Source: Paramarasmius palmivorus
Lineage: Eukaryota > Basidiomycota > Agaricomycetes > Agaricales > Marasmiaceae
Length of the DNA: 64,000 nucleotides
Assembly (NCBI GenBank): GCA_037176845.1
Contig: JAYKXP010000032.1
Span: forward strand, 310,001-374,000
Reading direction: 5' to 3'
A program made the translations under genes and the position numbers. Below, piece by piece: positions 24,624 to 34,737 of the stretch. Position 1 is the first letter of the stretch. Each line of letters begins with the position of its first letter. The notes beneath the pieces were generated by a model. It ran no database searches. It worked only from the letters and a program-made list of their open reading frames with translations, and was not told the origin of the DNA.

Positions 24624-25563
24624 TCACTCAAACCCTGACAATGTGATCGCAGAACAGTTCCTCCTCCTCTTCCACTCAATTTTCTGCCTCAGCTGGACAT
24701 GCAGGACTGTAAAAGACTTAGTGAGTGTCATCTGATGACTGTCAAAGTTTGCTGAACGTGCATAATTGCAGATTATGATAGGTATTCAAGCGACATTTTA
24801 TTGAATCTGGGCTGGCTGAATATTTATGACTGGAATTGAGAGGAAACGTCGGGAAAGAGTCAAAATATACCGGATTCAGGTGTGCGTGTGCTGTGGGCAT
24901 GCATTTCATCTTGGATACTGACCTGTTCTATGTAGGCGTTGTAGCACTGGCCCTATCAAGTGGTGAACATTGACGATTGAACATACTCCAACACTATCAT
25001 TTATCCTTTGCGTCAAATTCATTGTGCATATGACACGTTCCGCAACGTCGTTATGGGAATCTCCAGATCATCTGGCGCAATACGGTGACATCGATATATC
25101 ACAGGATGTACCATTCCCTCAGCTTGGTCCTGCCTCAAGAGAGACTTTGTTGGACTTGAGATCATGCTCTTTTTTCGTTAAGAGCATCGCTGGATATCGT
25201 GGCTTATCACGAAGTCAGATTTCGACACTGTCGATACTTTCATGGTGTGTGCCAATGACTCGATGTATATCCTATTTCGTTAAGGGCCCTTCAGAGGACA
25301 CAGTGATGGGGCTATTTCAGGAGCAAAGTAAATGAACAATCAGCATGCTGAAAGGGTGTTTCACGAGCCTTCGACACTGTCTATTGTAAGCTGTCAACGC
25401 AATTTTTCATCCCCTGCGTCGTCGTTAACTAAATTCACTTCTCCCGCAGTCATTTGCTATTGTAGGAATTGGTAGTAAGTAGAATATATACAATTCTTGG
25501 AGATACATAGGCGCAGCATCGAGTGAGCTTCAAATTTGCTGAATGCCGAGTTGATGAGCGACG

Positions 25564-25629
25564 AAATTTGGCTAAGTCCAAAGTCACATTTTGTGACTGA
25601 TTGTGACGGGGTCGAAAATCGCGACGGTG
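25564..25629 (-). repeat. Right arm of 66-bp internal inverted repeat
   Basis: Reverse complement of 24558-24623. Immediately outside it lies a different short hairpin, CCGGTTCCCA at 25638-25647 pairing with TGGGAACCGG at 25665-25674, in the place that the 21-bp hairpin takes beside the left arm. Confidence 0.75.
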
Positions 25630-25966
25630 TATACCAGCCGGTTCCCAGTGTAGCTCGCGGAACGTGGGAACCGGATGGGTACGAGCCTAGCCCATAACTA
25701 TCCATACCGAACGATGGACGTCCCTGGATGACTTCGGACGATTTTTGTCCAGCAAAAACAGTCATATATTTGAGCTCCAGGATATAAGGTTCAATGGGAA
25801 CGTTTTCTGTGGTGGTATTGAATCAAGATGAAGTCCAATATTGATTTCAATTGCTGTCGCCAAATATTGACCTCGCGTCACGACAGACATCACCTGCAAT
25901 TTGAAAGCACTCTGCTGCCACGTCTTTGACGCACCACGCGTGTTCCCCTCCTTCCCTTACGACGCC

Positions 25967-27147
25967 ATGTCATCTGCAGCAGCAAAAGCCGAAGCTCGTC
26001 GCAAAGCTATCCTCAGTAAAGGTTCTGACCGTCTAGCAAAACTGACGACTTCGGCAAGAGGCGAGGATGCTCCTGCTTATTTGGACAGTGAGTCTCTTTA
26101 TTTTATGTATGAAGCAGAATTGACATAGAAGTCTCATCAGAGCCGCTATTCTCGACCGGAGTCAATGCCAGAAATTTCGTTGGCGAAGAAACGACAATGC
26201 CCACTCCACCTGCTCGACCTTCTCCTTCACCTGGGCCTCCTTCCCCAGGACCAAATTCCAACTCAACCTCAGGATTAGATGGATCCGTTTGGTCAGAAGA
26301 TCAACAGCGACAACTATTTCAAGCATTGATGGGTGGAGGTGGTGGACAAGACTTTCCACGAGGCATGAGCCCTCAGCCTGGCGCTGATGGTGCTGCCCCC
26401 GAACTACCACCGGAACTCGCAGATAATCCATTAGCTGCGATGCTCTTCAATGCTATGAATGGTGGAACCATGCCTCCCTTACCACCTAACGCCTTGGGTA
26501 AACCACCTGCAACAGGTCCTATACCTCAGGCGCAAACGCAAACGCAGGTCGCCAAACCAAAGACAGCATTCCAGAAACTGATGCCACTAGTCCATCTCGT
26601 AGCAATTTGGATGTTACTGGCATACTTCGTGTTTTTCAAAGAGCCGGAGGCGCAGGGAGAGCTGTCGTTGTTAGAGAGTAGGGATGGCTTGTCGAGTGTA
26701 TGGAGGAGATGGGCAGAGTTGGCGTATAGAGATCCCAAAGCCAACGTAGATTCTCTGGCTGCCAAGGATTGGACAGTTGCCGCTGTGGTGAGTGAGAACG
26801 TCACATTTCCAACGGCCAACAAACTCATCGCTGTACAGCCATTCTTCTGGGCATTTATGTCCCTACAAATTGCTCTTCACTCAACCAGAATCTTCAAAGG
26901 ATTCGTGAGTGATATTTGTTACTTGTGGTGCAATGGTTACTGACCTGTTCTCGCTTAGGATGCTCCCCGACTACCAACACTCCTTGCGATGGCGTTGCCC
27001 CATATACCGCCACCTTTCCCGTCCATTATTGTAAATGGCCTCAAGTATTTACAGATGGGGTCAATATTACTTGACGACCTAGCAATTCTAGCCGTTGGTA
27101 CGGGGTTGATTATCTGGGTTGCTGGGCTGTTCAGTGGTTCATCGTAG
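25967..27147 (+). CDS. GET2: GET2/CAMLG-like subunit of the GET tail-anchored protein insertase
   Basis: Three exons (25967-26087, 26141-26904, 26959-27147) encode 357 residues. The N terminus has the basic cytosolic signature AEARRKAILSKGSDRLAKLT, the segment that in Get2 contacts the Get3 ATPase. A Pro/Gly/Gln-rich linker follows, then three hydrophobic segments: LVHLVAIWMLLAYFVFF, PFFWAFMSLQIALHSTRIF and the C-terminal LAILAVGTGLIIWVAGLF. The order of charged N terminus, flexible linker and three membrane helices matches Get2. With Get1 it forms the ER receptor that receives tail-anchored proteins from Get3. The start at 25967 was preferred over upstream non-ATG codons because it puts the basic motif near the N terminus. 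Confidence 0.85.
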
Positions 27148-27284
27148 ATTTATACCTACTCCAGCATGTTGTCTTATACCAGCATATTGACACCGTTAGC
27201 ATCATGTTTCATTCGTGCCCGAGCAGTTTTCCAAGTAGATTAGATGTATGGATTATTGTACTGTACACCGCTAAATCGAGTATC

Positions 27285-28108
27285 TCAAGGAAGAATGGCC
27301 GCTGCTCCCGTTTTCGTGTGCAAGTTGGGTAGAATCACCTCTTCTGGTACTGGTGCAGACTCTTGCTTCTTCTTGCCCCTCGTATTCGTCGTCTTCGTGG
27401 ACATCATATCTGACAACCTCTTTCTCTCTGCCTTTTCTTGTGCCTTTTGCTCTTTCCACTCCTTCAGCCTCTTTTCTCTCTCTTCCGGCGGATGCGCTTC
27501 CTTATACGCTTTCAGGTTGGGTAAAGGTAGCATTCCAGGCGTAGCTTCTGGCATTGGAGGCTCCTTTTCTGCACCAGGGATGACAGGTATACCCTGTCGT
27601 TCAGCAGCTCTCTCCCACCTGCGCCAAGGGTCACCACCGGCCACCTCCATGAGCTCTTTCAAGATACGCGTAGACCATTTGCCATTCATGTCAATTGTTT
27701 TGGTCGTTCCGTTCTCTGAAAGTTTTAATATGAACTGCATGAACGAGGTGAACAAGGACGAGACACACCAAAGACAACCTCCATCTCGGGCTTCCACATT
27801 TCCTCTCTCAATTTTGGTGCTTTGTCCACTTCGACTGTTAAGGAAGGGTTGGCGAATTGAATTCTAGGAAGTTCATCTTTCACAAAGTGTCTATAACCCC
27901 ACGAGAAGTACTTGTTAGCGATTGAAACACGCTATGGGAACAGACACGAAACTCACCGAGCACCGAAATGGTCATTCCGATATGCGTAGGAGAGTTTTAG
28001 GGACCGTAAGCCAACGAGGGTAAGTTTAGGTGTAGCATGAAGGTGCTCAAGGATTTTCTGAAGACGTGTCGGTTCCTTGAGGGCCTTGAGAATTTTGATG
28101 CGAGCCAT
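27285..28108 (-). CDS. Mitochondrial ribosomal protein of the L51/S25/CI-B8 family (mL61/MRP49 or mS25 type)
   Basis: Three exons (28108-27957, 27890-27769, 27715-27285) encode 234 residues. The N-terminal half holds the thioredoxin-like L51/S25/CI-B8 fold: LVGLRSLKLSY, HFGARHFVKDELPRIQFANP, VEVDKAPK and ENGTTKTIDMNGKWS. The C-terminal half is a charged Lys/Glu-rich extension (EEREKRLKEWKEQKAQEKAE) ending in a basic stretch, as often seen in fungal mitoribosomal proteins. The domain alone does not separate the large-subunit mL61 from the small-subunit mS25; the FVKDELPRIQ block occurs in both. Divergence from GET2 is tail to tail with only 137 bp between stop codons. Confidence 0.8.
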
Positions 28109-28468
28109 TGACGAGGAGAAACGGAGAAAGGGCGACAGAGCCCAGGGAAATTTGAGTTTGGGCGCTTCGAGTTCCGGCTGACAAGCGCTCGCCGCGCTCT
28201 CACCAAGATAGACAACACAGACACGTTCGACAATTCAATTTCTCCAAAGTAATGTACAAAGCTTAAGTCATTTGCAATATTCAACCAGAAACCAGATAAA
28301 TATGAGTGGTAGTACAATGTTTTCAAACCAAAAAAACCAAAAGAGCGACATGTGCAGACCCCACCAAACCCGAAAGTGAACGAGAAAATTTGAAGCTTGA
28401 AAAATTTCCCTTACAGAAAAGAAACCAAGGCATAATGGTGATGACAATAATATGAAAGAGACCAGATG
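28109..28468. other. Promoter of the ribosomal protein gene and 3' flank of the next gene
   Basis: No gene is visible in this 360-bp gap. It contains the upstream region of the minus-strand ribosomal protein gene and the 3' untranslated region of the minus-strand gene that ends at 28469. Confidence 0.4.
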
Positions 28469-29054
28469 TCATTCATCTCCCTCCTCCAAAAGCTCGATTT
28501 GAAACTGGTGCCAGTCGATTTTACCAGGATCTGCTTCATCCTCGCACGTCTCCGACAATTCCTCTTCCGGCTGGTCTTTGGGAGCGACCGGCGACTGAGA
28601 ACGGAATGAAAGCAGAGAGAAGACCTTGCTATTTCGTCGCGAGCCATTTTTGGTTTTCACAGGGGAAGCGTCGGTGTTAAGATCAATGAAAATCTGACGA
28701 GGACTCCCTTCTTCCAGTGCACTGAAAATTCAAGCAAAAAGTAATGAGCTTTCCTGAATGCGAACACAAAATCCGTACTCGCCTCGATGATGCTTGCCTC
28801 TTGACATTGAACTTGTCGAATAAGCTCAGAACGCGGGAGTGACGGCGCTGGTCTTTGTTGGCCCCACTCTTCTGTATATTGCGCAAATTTTTATGAATGT
28901 TGCTGTCAAAGACGTCTCTACATGGAAAGTCAGTGCCCTACTTATGAGTCAGAGCAGTAGAGACTTGCAACAAGGAAGGTTGCGCAGAGTCGCGAGATGT
29001 CAAGAAACCAGATGCGAAGAATTTTGAGTAGCCCCCTCGATGAATGGTGTTCAT
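28469..29054 (-). CDS. Short motif-rich protein, paralogue of the gene at 34738-35685; family not recognised
   Basis: Three exons (29054-28965, 28871-28768, 28721-28469) give 148 residues in phase. Five blocks are shared, in order, with the product of 34738-35685: RGGYSKFFASGF at the N terminus, DQRRHSRVLSLFDK, RQIFIDLNTD, RRNSKVFSLLSF and the C-terminal DPGKIDWHQF. Between the blocks the protein is disordered, Ser/Arg-rich and then acidic. RRxS sites look like basophilic kinase targets. No membrane segment, signal peptide or catalytic motif is seen. I do not know this family. The first intron (93 bp) could instead be shorter, which would change about ten residues. Confidence 0.65.
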
Positions 29055-29099
29055 GGTTGGCAGGAGGGCATAAGAACGATGCTTCGAGACAAGCGCGCT

Positions 29100-29603
29100 T
29101 TATAATGCGGACTGAACGTGGATAGCAATGCTATATGTCCGAGGATCGACCAGATTCCGTGCGTAGTAGGGGTAATTTGCCTCCTCAGGCTGAAGATCTT
29201 GTTCCGAATGTCTTTGCTTAGTGTGAACTTCCGAGTCAGACCACTCTGGATGACGTTTACTGCCATTGTTTATCTTCTTTTGCAAGCTATGCTTGAGTGT
29301 TTTCAAAGAGATTCGAAGCCTGGACAGGTAGTTAGCTTTCGGCTCTGAGATAGAAAGGGAAATTGAACACGCACGCTAACCAGGTATTGGATCTCCTTTT
29401 CTATGAGCCTGCCACTCGATTGCCAGGTATCTCAGAAATGTCAGTCCGTCGATCAGAAGTAGTTGAGACTCAGAACTTGTCGGCCTTGAGTTAAAAAAGG
29501 CTTCAGGGATGTTGAACCATGATAGTGGTAAGAACGAAAGTCGAAAGTCTGACACTGTGACAGTGTACCAGTCCACGCGGCCCGCCTCTGCGCTTTCTAA
29601 ATT
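29100..29603 (-). CDS. Possible unrecognised gene or gene fragment
   Basis: Two open segments join in phase across a very short possible intron (about 36 nt): the first reads AEAGRVDWYTVTVSDFRLSF and LLLIDGLTFLRYLAIEW, the second LSRLRISLKTLKHSLQKKIN and EEANYPYYARNLVDPRTYS before a stop. The composition is protein-like and an acceptor (GCCAG) lies before the first segment, but no start codon or domain was found. The 5' part runs into the 3' end of the peroxidase gene, so it may be a truncated relic. Confidence 0.25.
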
Positions 29604-29701
29604 CTGGCAAGAATAGCATTTTCCACCTGATACATAAACGATACAAGAATACTTTTTTACTGACAACCCAAGGAAATGAGGAAAAAAACAACGCGTCAAT
29701 T

Positions 29702-31668
29702 TCAGTGGTTGATTACCCTAATCTCCTCTTCAACCGATACTACCTCTTCAATGAAAGAGTTGCCACCGATTTGGCCATTAACGTCGAAGGAGCGCGTTCC
29801 TAGACCGACGTTGGCTGAGTAGAAGGTGTAACCAGCACGAGGTGGGACACTCGAGTCCAAGGCAGCGGGTACAATCGCCACCTGTGGAAGTGAAGTTGGC
29901 CCTAAGGAAACGGGGTCGAACGTATTCACAGAAATTTGTGGTGAGCCACCCGACCCATCTCGGATCTGGTGGGCAAGACGTCAGGCACACAGGGAATCAG
30001 ATCCAAGATGTCGACTCACCGCTACAGTGATGGTCATGACTGCCGGTGCAGACGGGAAAACATTGAGAGCACTTCTCACAGGATCAAATAGCATCTGATC
30101 CTGTGTGATCACATACCCACTTCCTCCATTGTTTACCACCGTCGCGCTTGACCCGTCATGTTCATCAATCTCGAACCAGAACTTGTCAATAGACGAGGCT
30201 GCGTTGATGTGTGCTTCGAAGTCGTATTTCCAAGCAGTGATTCCATACAGATCGAATCCGCTGGCACCAATAGTGTTGACATCAGGTCCGGTAATCCTTT
30301 GCGCAGAGATACTTGCAGATGTACAGCCAGTGGAAGGACAGGTTGACGGCGTGCGACGGTCTGTCCAGAACAGAGTGACAGTACGACTGGGGTTGTTAGC
30401 TGGATTAAGGAGCTAGCAATCAAGTTAAGCACACGCCTCTGTAAGTCAAGCAATACATACTCGAAGTGAGGTCGTCAAGACGAGTTCATTCGCATCGCTA
30501 GAGACAAACAGCCTCGCCTTGCCAACCTTGTTCTCAATGGGCTGGATAACATCGGTCAAAGTCACCCCTGAGGGTACAGTATTGATCATTCTCTCCACCA
30601 AGGAAGAGCAGGCACTGTTGAAAGCAGGGCCCGCGGCAATGCTATGAAAAGAATGTAAATCCGATATGAAACGAAATATACAATGCAGCTCGTACTTTTG
30701 CATCGTGACACCGCCGTCACTCCTGAAAATCCGGTCGTCAGACCTAAAGTCAACGTTCGCAGCACGAACAAGAGGATTGGGGGTCGTATCGTCGAGCCAA
30801 CCAGTAACACTGTGATTCAAAGGTTTAGCGTCATGAGATATAACCAGAAAGGGCACGGAACTTACACAGCATTCGAGTAATGCTGAGCGCCATGGAACAG
30901 CTCAAAGTCATTCACCAGGCCCATTGTAGGGAAGTCATCCTTTCTCACACCACCGAATGCATGGCCGCAGGCTACGAGTGCTATCATCTCAGATTGAGTG
31001 AAGCCTTGACGCGCAAACGAATCAATGTGCGATTGAATGTCTTGATCCGGCTCGGGAACACCGGAAACGCCAGGCCCAGCGGCATCAACTCGACCAGCCC
31101 GGTACGGAATGAGAGGGCCTCCGCAGCCACCGTACGCGAACACAGTGGCCATTGCCAGTATATCAGCCACTGGTAGAGTATGAGTAAGAGATGCAGCACC
31201 TTGAACACAGACTTACATCCGGAGACTCGGGTTTGCAGCCTATTAAAGTCAGTCAATGTCTGGAACATTCCAATGCCGACGTTCTACACAAGATAATGAG
31301 CGTGGCATGTCTGCAAAGTAGATTTATACCACTAACCTCAGCCCTGTCAAGCTCGAAACGTATGCTGGCATCAAGACCGCCTGTTCCGTCGTTGACGTTA
31401 TGAGTCGCCATGTCGTGGAATGCCTTAGATTAGAGTCAATGCTGAAACATTATAGAATAAGACGAAAGGCCCAACGTACGGTACGGACCCATTGAGCAGC
31501 AATGGTCGTGTCTTGCCTCTCAAGGCAGCCGATTGACAGGTCTTGAGACTCGTAGAGAATCTGCTCCTGACGATGAATCTGAGCAGTGTAGGGCCAGTGA
31601 AGATTCACAGAAGCCGCCACAGATGTGAAGGCAACCGCGATGGATGCTGAAGAGAGTGCATGACGCAT
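29702..31668 (-). CDS. Secreted plant-type heme peroxidase
   Basis: A multi-exon gene (first exons 31668-31480 and 31423-31337) of about 500 residues with a signal peptide. The distal heme pocket reads QWVRTAFHDMATHN, with Arg, His and the calcium-binding Asp. The proximal His is in ALVACGHAFGGV. GGPLIPYRAGRVDAAGPG, VPEPDQDIQSHIDSF, RIFRSDGGVTMQ and MINTVPSGVTLTDVIQPI match the secreted ascomycete/basidiomycete peroxidases with a long C-terminal beta-rich extension rather than classical lignin or manganese peroxidases; no acidic Mn site or surface Trp pair could be assigned by eye. It oxidises substrates with hydrogen peroxide outside the cell. TATAAAA lies 56 bp upstream. Later exon joins were not all resolved. 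Confidence 0.85.
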
Positions 31669-31723
31669 ATTGGAGATATGAAGGCTGGGTTACCTGTGCA
31701 ATCAAAAAGCAAGATGCAGTAGG

Positions 31724-31730
31724 TTTTATA
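31724..31730 (-). promoter_or_regulatory. TATA box of the peroxidase gene
   Basis: Minus-strand TATAAAA, 56-62 bp before the ATG at 31668. Confidence 0.6.
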
Positions 31731-33642
31731 TCCAACTGGGCGTGGTCCAATGGAGGTTCAGGAAATGTACCTCATTCAGGTTTGATCTAGCATGTGTGTT
31801 TCTGAGGTGCCGTCGGTCGCCATTGAAGATTTCTCGAGGCACGCCACAGGGCTAGGTGTAGCTCGTCCAAGTTTGTTGCTGTGTGACGCCGTAACAGACC
31901 GTTCCCGCACTTGCCTGATGAATATGGCGCCAGGAACCAGTTCGGACCTGCTATTCAGTATTGAGTCTTGGGGAAAGCGCAACTGGGGAAGTTGACAAAG
32001 ACCTTGATCGGGACTTCGGAGTAGCCGGGAGTAACGAGTCTTTATTGAAAACCAGTTGAATGAAAGGTAAGTAGTTTTCAGCATCAATTTTCAGTCGGAG
32101 GCGGTCCTTCAGACACATTTCAGAAGGAGGATTCCAAAGAAAAGAAGACCAACATTACCTTCGTCCAACGGAACCCGGCTCGACACCATGTACTAGGTGG
32201 GAAGCTGGCCTGAAAAGGTAAGGCCAAAAGTATCATTACGAGACGACGCCTTAAGCAAGAGTAGCGCCAAATACAGGCCCTCAAGAACAGTCAAGAGCCT
32301 ATAGAGAATGTCTGGAGAATTGTCGGAGACATATCAATTCAATTCCAAGATAACAAAGCATTACTTAGCACTCACGAGGAGAGCGGGCATTCTCCCCGGT
32401 AGTTCGAGCTGTACTCAACAGGCGGGGCAGGGACAGACATTGACAGTTCGTGTCTCAAGTATTTCGTAATTCCTGTGTTGAATGGCTGTTTCTTGCCTCC
32501 GTCAATAATTCGGTTCGAGAAAGAGTAGACCGACGTATTGTAACGCTGGTGAATACAACCGGAATTCAGGGAGATATGGAGATTCAAAGACATTGAGACT
32601 TACGAATGCAAGTCGGCACCAAGCCCAACAGTGACAGGTTGAAGGCTCTAGCCTCCAGCTTCTCAGTACTGAGGCACATTCGTCGTCTCGTAATGCCAGC
32701 TTGATATGAATTCCCTACTGCGTATAGTGTGTGACTCTGTCGAAATAAAGCACTCTGGATGAAGCTTGGATGGCCGAAATCAATGCATTAGACTTACTAC
32801 TGGGAAACAATAGGTGCTTGGGAATACCTCGGAACATCTGTCAAGAACAGGCGATGTCAAAGCAGCCTTTGTGTGGGATGTAAGAGTCAGAAACCCTTTC
32901 CACGTCTACTTTCCCCAAGGTCTAGGATAGAAACGGCGTGTGAGGTATGGTCATCACATCAGATGGCCATGAATTATCTGAGTCGCCTAGAGCAGTGTCA
33001 ATGAGCCAATCTGAAAGACCACAGCTGTTTTGAGGCGTACCTTGGACCTTCAATACTGAGTGAAACTTCTGCGGTGCACTCGAGCACATTCCACAATGAC
33101 AGTGGAAGTGCCGACTATGAATAGCGATGGAAAGGTGGCTTACGACCGAATCGGCATCTTTGTCGACTTGTTGAAAGATGTAGATATTTTTGTGATCGTT
33201 AATGTACCATTCGGATACGGCCTCTTGAGAAGGACACGACGTTAACGACAGAGAGTTCGGGATATTTGCTGACAATTGGTGTTCACTTATCAATCTACCC
33301 GAAGATCTGACAGCGGATCCACCATCATAAAAGGGACCCAGTGGATGAATATAACGATTGCAGGCTCCGATAACTGTTCGTTGGTGATCGTGTAAAGTCG
33401 AGGCTCAGTCTCGGTCAAGTACAGGCACGGGATTTTGGCTTTTAGTATAGCCTGTCGGAGTTTCTGTAGGAGCTGCGTCCTGGGTTGAGGCCTGGGATCG
33501 TCGGATAGCTGGATGATGGTTTCCCGTATGAGTCGCCATCGTGGTCGTGAGTTGGTCCGAACAATGGTCGTGAGCCAAGTCGTTCCGTAGTACGTAATCA
33601 CAAACTTTTCCGACGACCGCGACGTTGTCGAAACCTTCCGGA
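31731..33642. other. Long gap; possible unrecognised multi-exon minus-strand gene at about 32370-33600
   Basis: No gene could be assembled with confidence. On the minus strand several stretches look protein-like: LLQKLRQAILKAKIPCLYL and IVIFIHWVPFMMVDPLSDLR near 33300-33450, PELSVVNVVSFSRGRIRM near 33230, and TKYLRHELSMSVPAPPVEYS near 32400-32480. They could be exons of one gene ending at 32372, but I could not link them through consistent splice phases, and no domain is recognisable. 31731-32370 shows nothing. Confidence 0.25.
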
Positions 33643-33988
33643 ATGTGGCCGTTCTCATCCTCGAAACCAGACGAACCCAAGGCACCCTCTCGTGACGATC
33701 GGTACAAGTGTTGGCAATCTCGGGACGCGTACTTTTCTTGCCTTGATCGAACTGGTGTAGTCAAACCGGGCGACGAAAGTAGCAGTGCCTGTGCTTCAGA
33801 GAGTCGAGAATATAGTCAAAATTGTGCAAAAAGCTGGGTACGTGACGACTTTATGATAAGGAACATTCATTTACCTATCTCGCTCCATACTGTAGATTGA
33901 ATACTTCAACCAACGAAGGGTGATCGCTGAAGCTCAAAAAGACAGGCTAGCACAAGCAAGTACTCAAGCTCAAAACGCTAGGAAATAG
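33643..33988 (+). CDS. COA6: Cytochrome c oxidase assembly factor COA6
   Basis: Two exons (33643-33837 and 33896-33988) encode 95 residues. The twin-cysteine coiled-coil-helix fold is plain: a CX9C pair in KCWQSRDAYFSC and a CX10C pair in CASESREYSQNC, followed by KSWIEYFNQRRVI. This CX9C-CX10C spacing and the W-x-Y-F motif are those of COA6 rather than COX6B. COA6 acts in the mitochondrial intermembrane space in copper delivery to the CuA site of cytochrome oxidase; folding is by the Mia40 pathway. Start chosen as the first in-frame ATG, giving MWPFSSSKP. The usual size of about 80-125 residues fits. Confidence 0.9.
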
Positions 33989-34737
33989 AATTGCATAACC
34001 AAGCCCTTCACCTTTGGTGCGTGTAAAAATCTCACCCCACCAATTGTTCTTGAAGTTGATGGAACTTGCAAAAGGCGGTTCGGCATTGCCATCACGACTG
34101 TACGAATATCATCCCACTTACAGACATAACAAGAATTCCATGTTTTCAGCGTTCATCTGACGAACCAACAGTTGCGGTGCTTCATGAGTGATTTGGATTT
34201 TTGTGGCTGAAACTTACAACCTTAAGCATTCGTGCGAGGCATCGCAGAACATCTTTTTCAACGACCTTCGGCTTGCAATTTGCAAGGCCCCTCCTGTACT
34301 ATATTCTCGATATATCTTCTTTTGAACACGGTGCGCAGCTACCTTTCGGTCATGCGCTTCCTGCGGGCTGATTACTTTGCTGTAGTTTTGATAGATGTAT
34401 CCACTTGTTCATCTTACGACACTCAATGATTGTGATGTCTGATAGCTGTGTGTTGGTAGTGAAACGAGCCTCGACTCAGAGCTAGGACGTTGCCGAGTAC
34501 TGTATGAGAACCCCTCTACGCGTTAGGATCCGTCGATCTAGATGATCACCGCAAGGCAGTTTCGTCAATTTGCGCTCCTTTTCTGTAAGGAGTCACTGCG
34601 GGAGTGGTAACCGCCCAAACTCCCAAATTCCCCACGTTTTAATGATCATCTTTCGCAGGTCACAGCCTAAACACTATTATAGCGCTCGCAGCTCTTATAA
34701 GGCACGTTTTGGTTTGCTACCCTGCCCTCGTCATAAC
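33989..34737. other. Intergenic, no gene seen
   Basis: No open frame with domain features on either strand. TTATAA at 34695-34700 may be the TATA box of the next gene, about 40 bp before its start codon. Confidence 0.4.

Larger units (their letters stand above)
22608..25766. mobile_element. 3.16-kb non-autonomous DNA transposon with ~50-bp imperfect terminal inverted repeats and GGAC-rich subterminal repeats
   Basis: Left end begins TATGCCGGTTTTTGTTGGAC and the reverse complement of the right end begins TATGACTGTTTTTGCTGGAC; both continue AAAAATCGTCC, and the pairing extends about 50 bp with some mismatches. The hexamer TATTTG flanks both ends (22602-22607 and 25767-25772) as a probable target duplication. 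Next to both ends, and again at 24190-24460, are dense degenerate repeats of TGGACGG/GTCCAT type, as in the subterminal regions of KDZ or Zisupton-like elements. No reading frame for a transposase is present. The interior holds a second inverted-repeat pair (see next entries), so two elements may be nested. Confidence 0.65.

Noticed and set aside
22608..25766. CRISPR-like or satellite array in the GGAC-rich stretches
   Set aside because: Repeats are degenerate, unevenly spaced and present in both orientations, as in subterminal transposon repeats; the organism is a fungus.
27768..27890. Suspected frameshift in the mitochondrial ribosomal protein gene
   Set aside because: A second reading of the bases showed the phases agree (152, 122 and 431 nt exons) and no frameshift is present.
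33290..33685. 131-codon minus-strand open frame as a stand-alone gene
   Set aside because: Its 5' part is the complement of the clear COA6 coding exon; only the 3' part is kept as a weak candidate exon.
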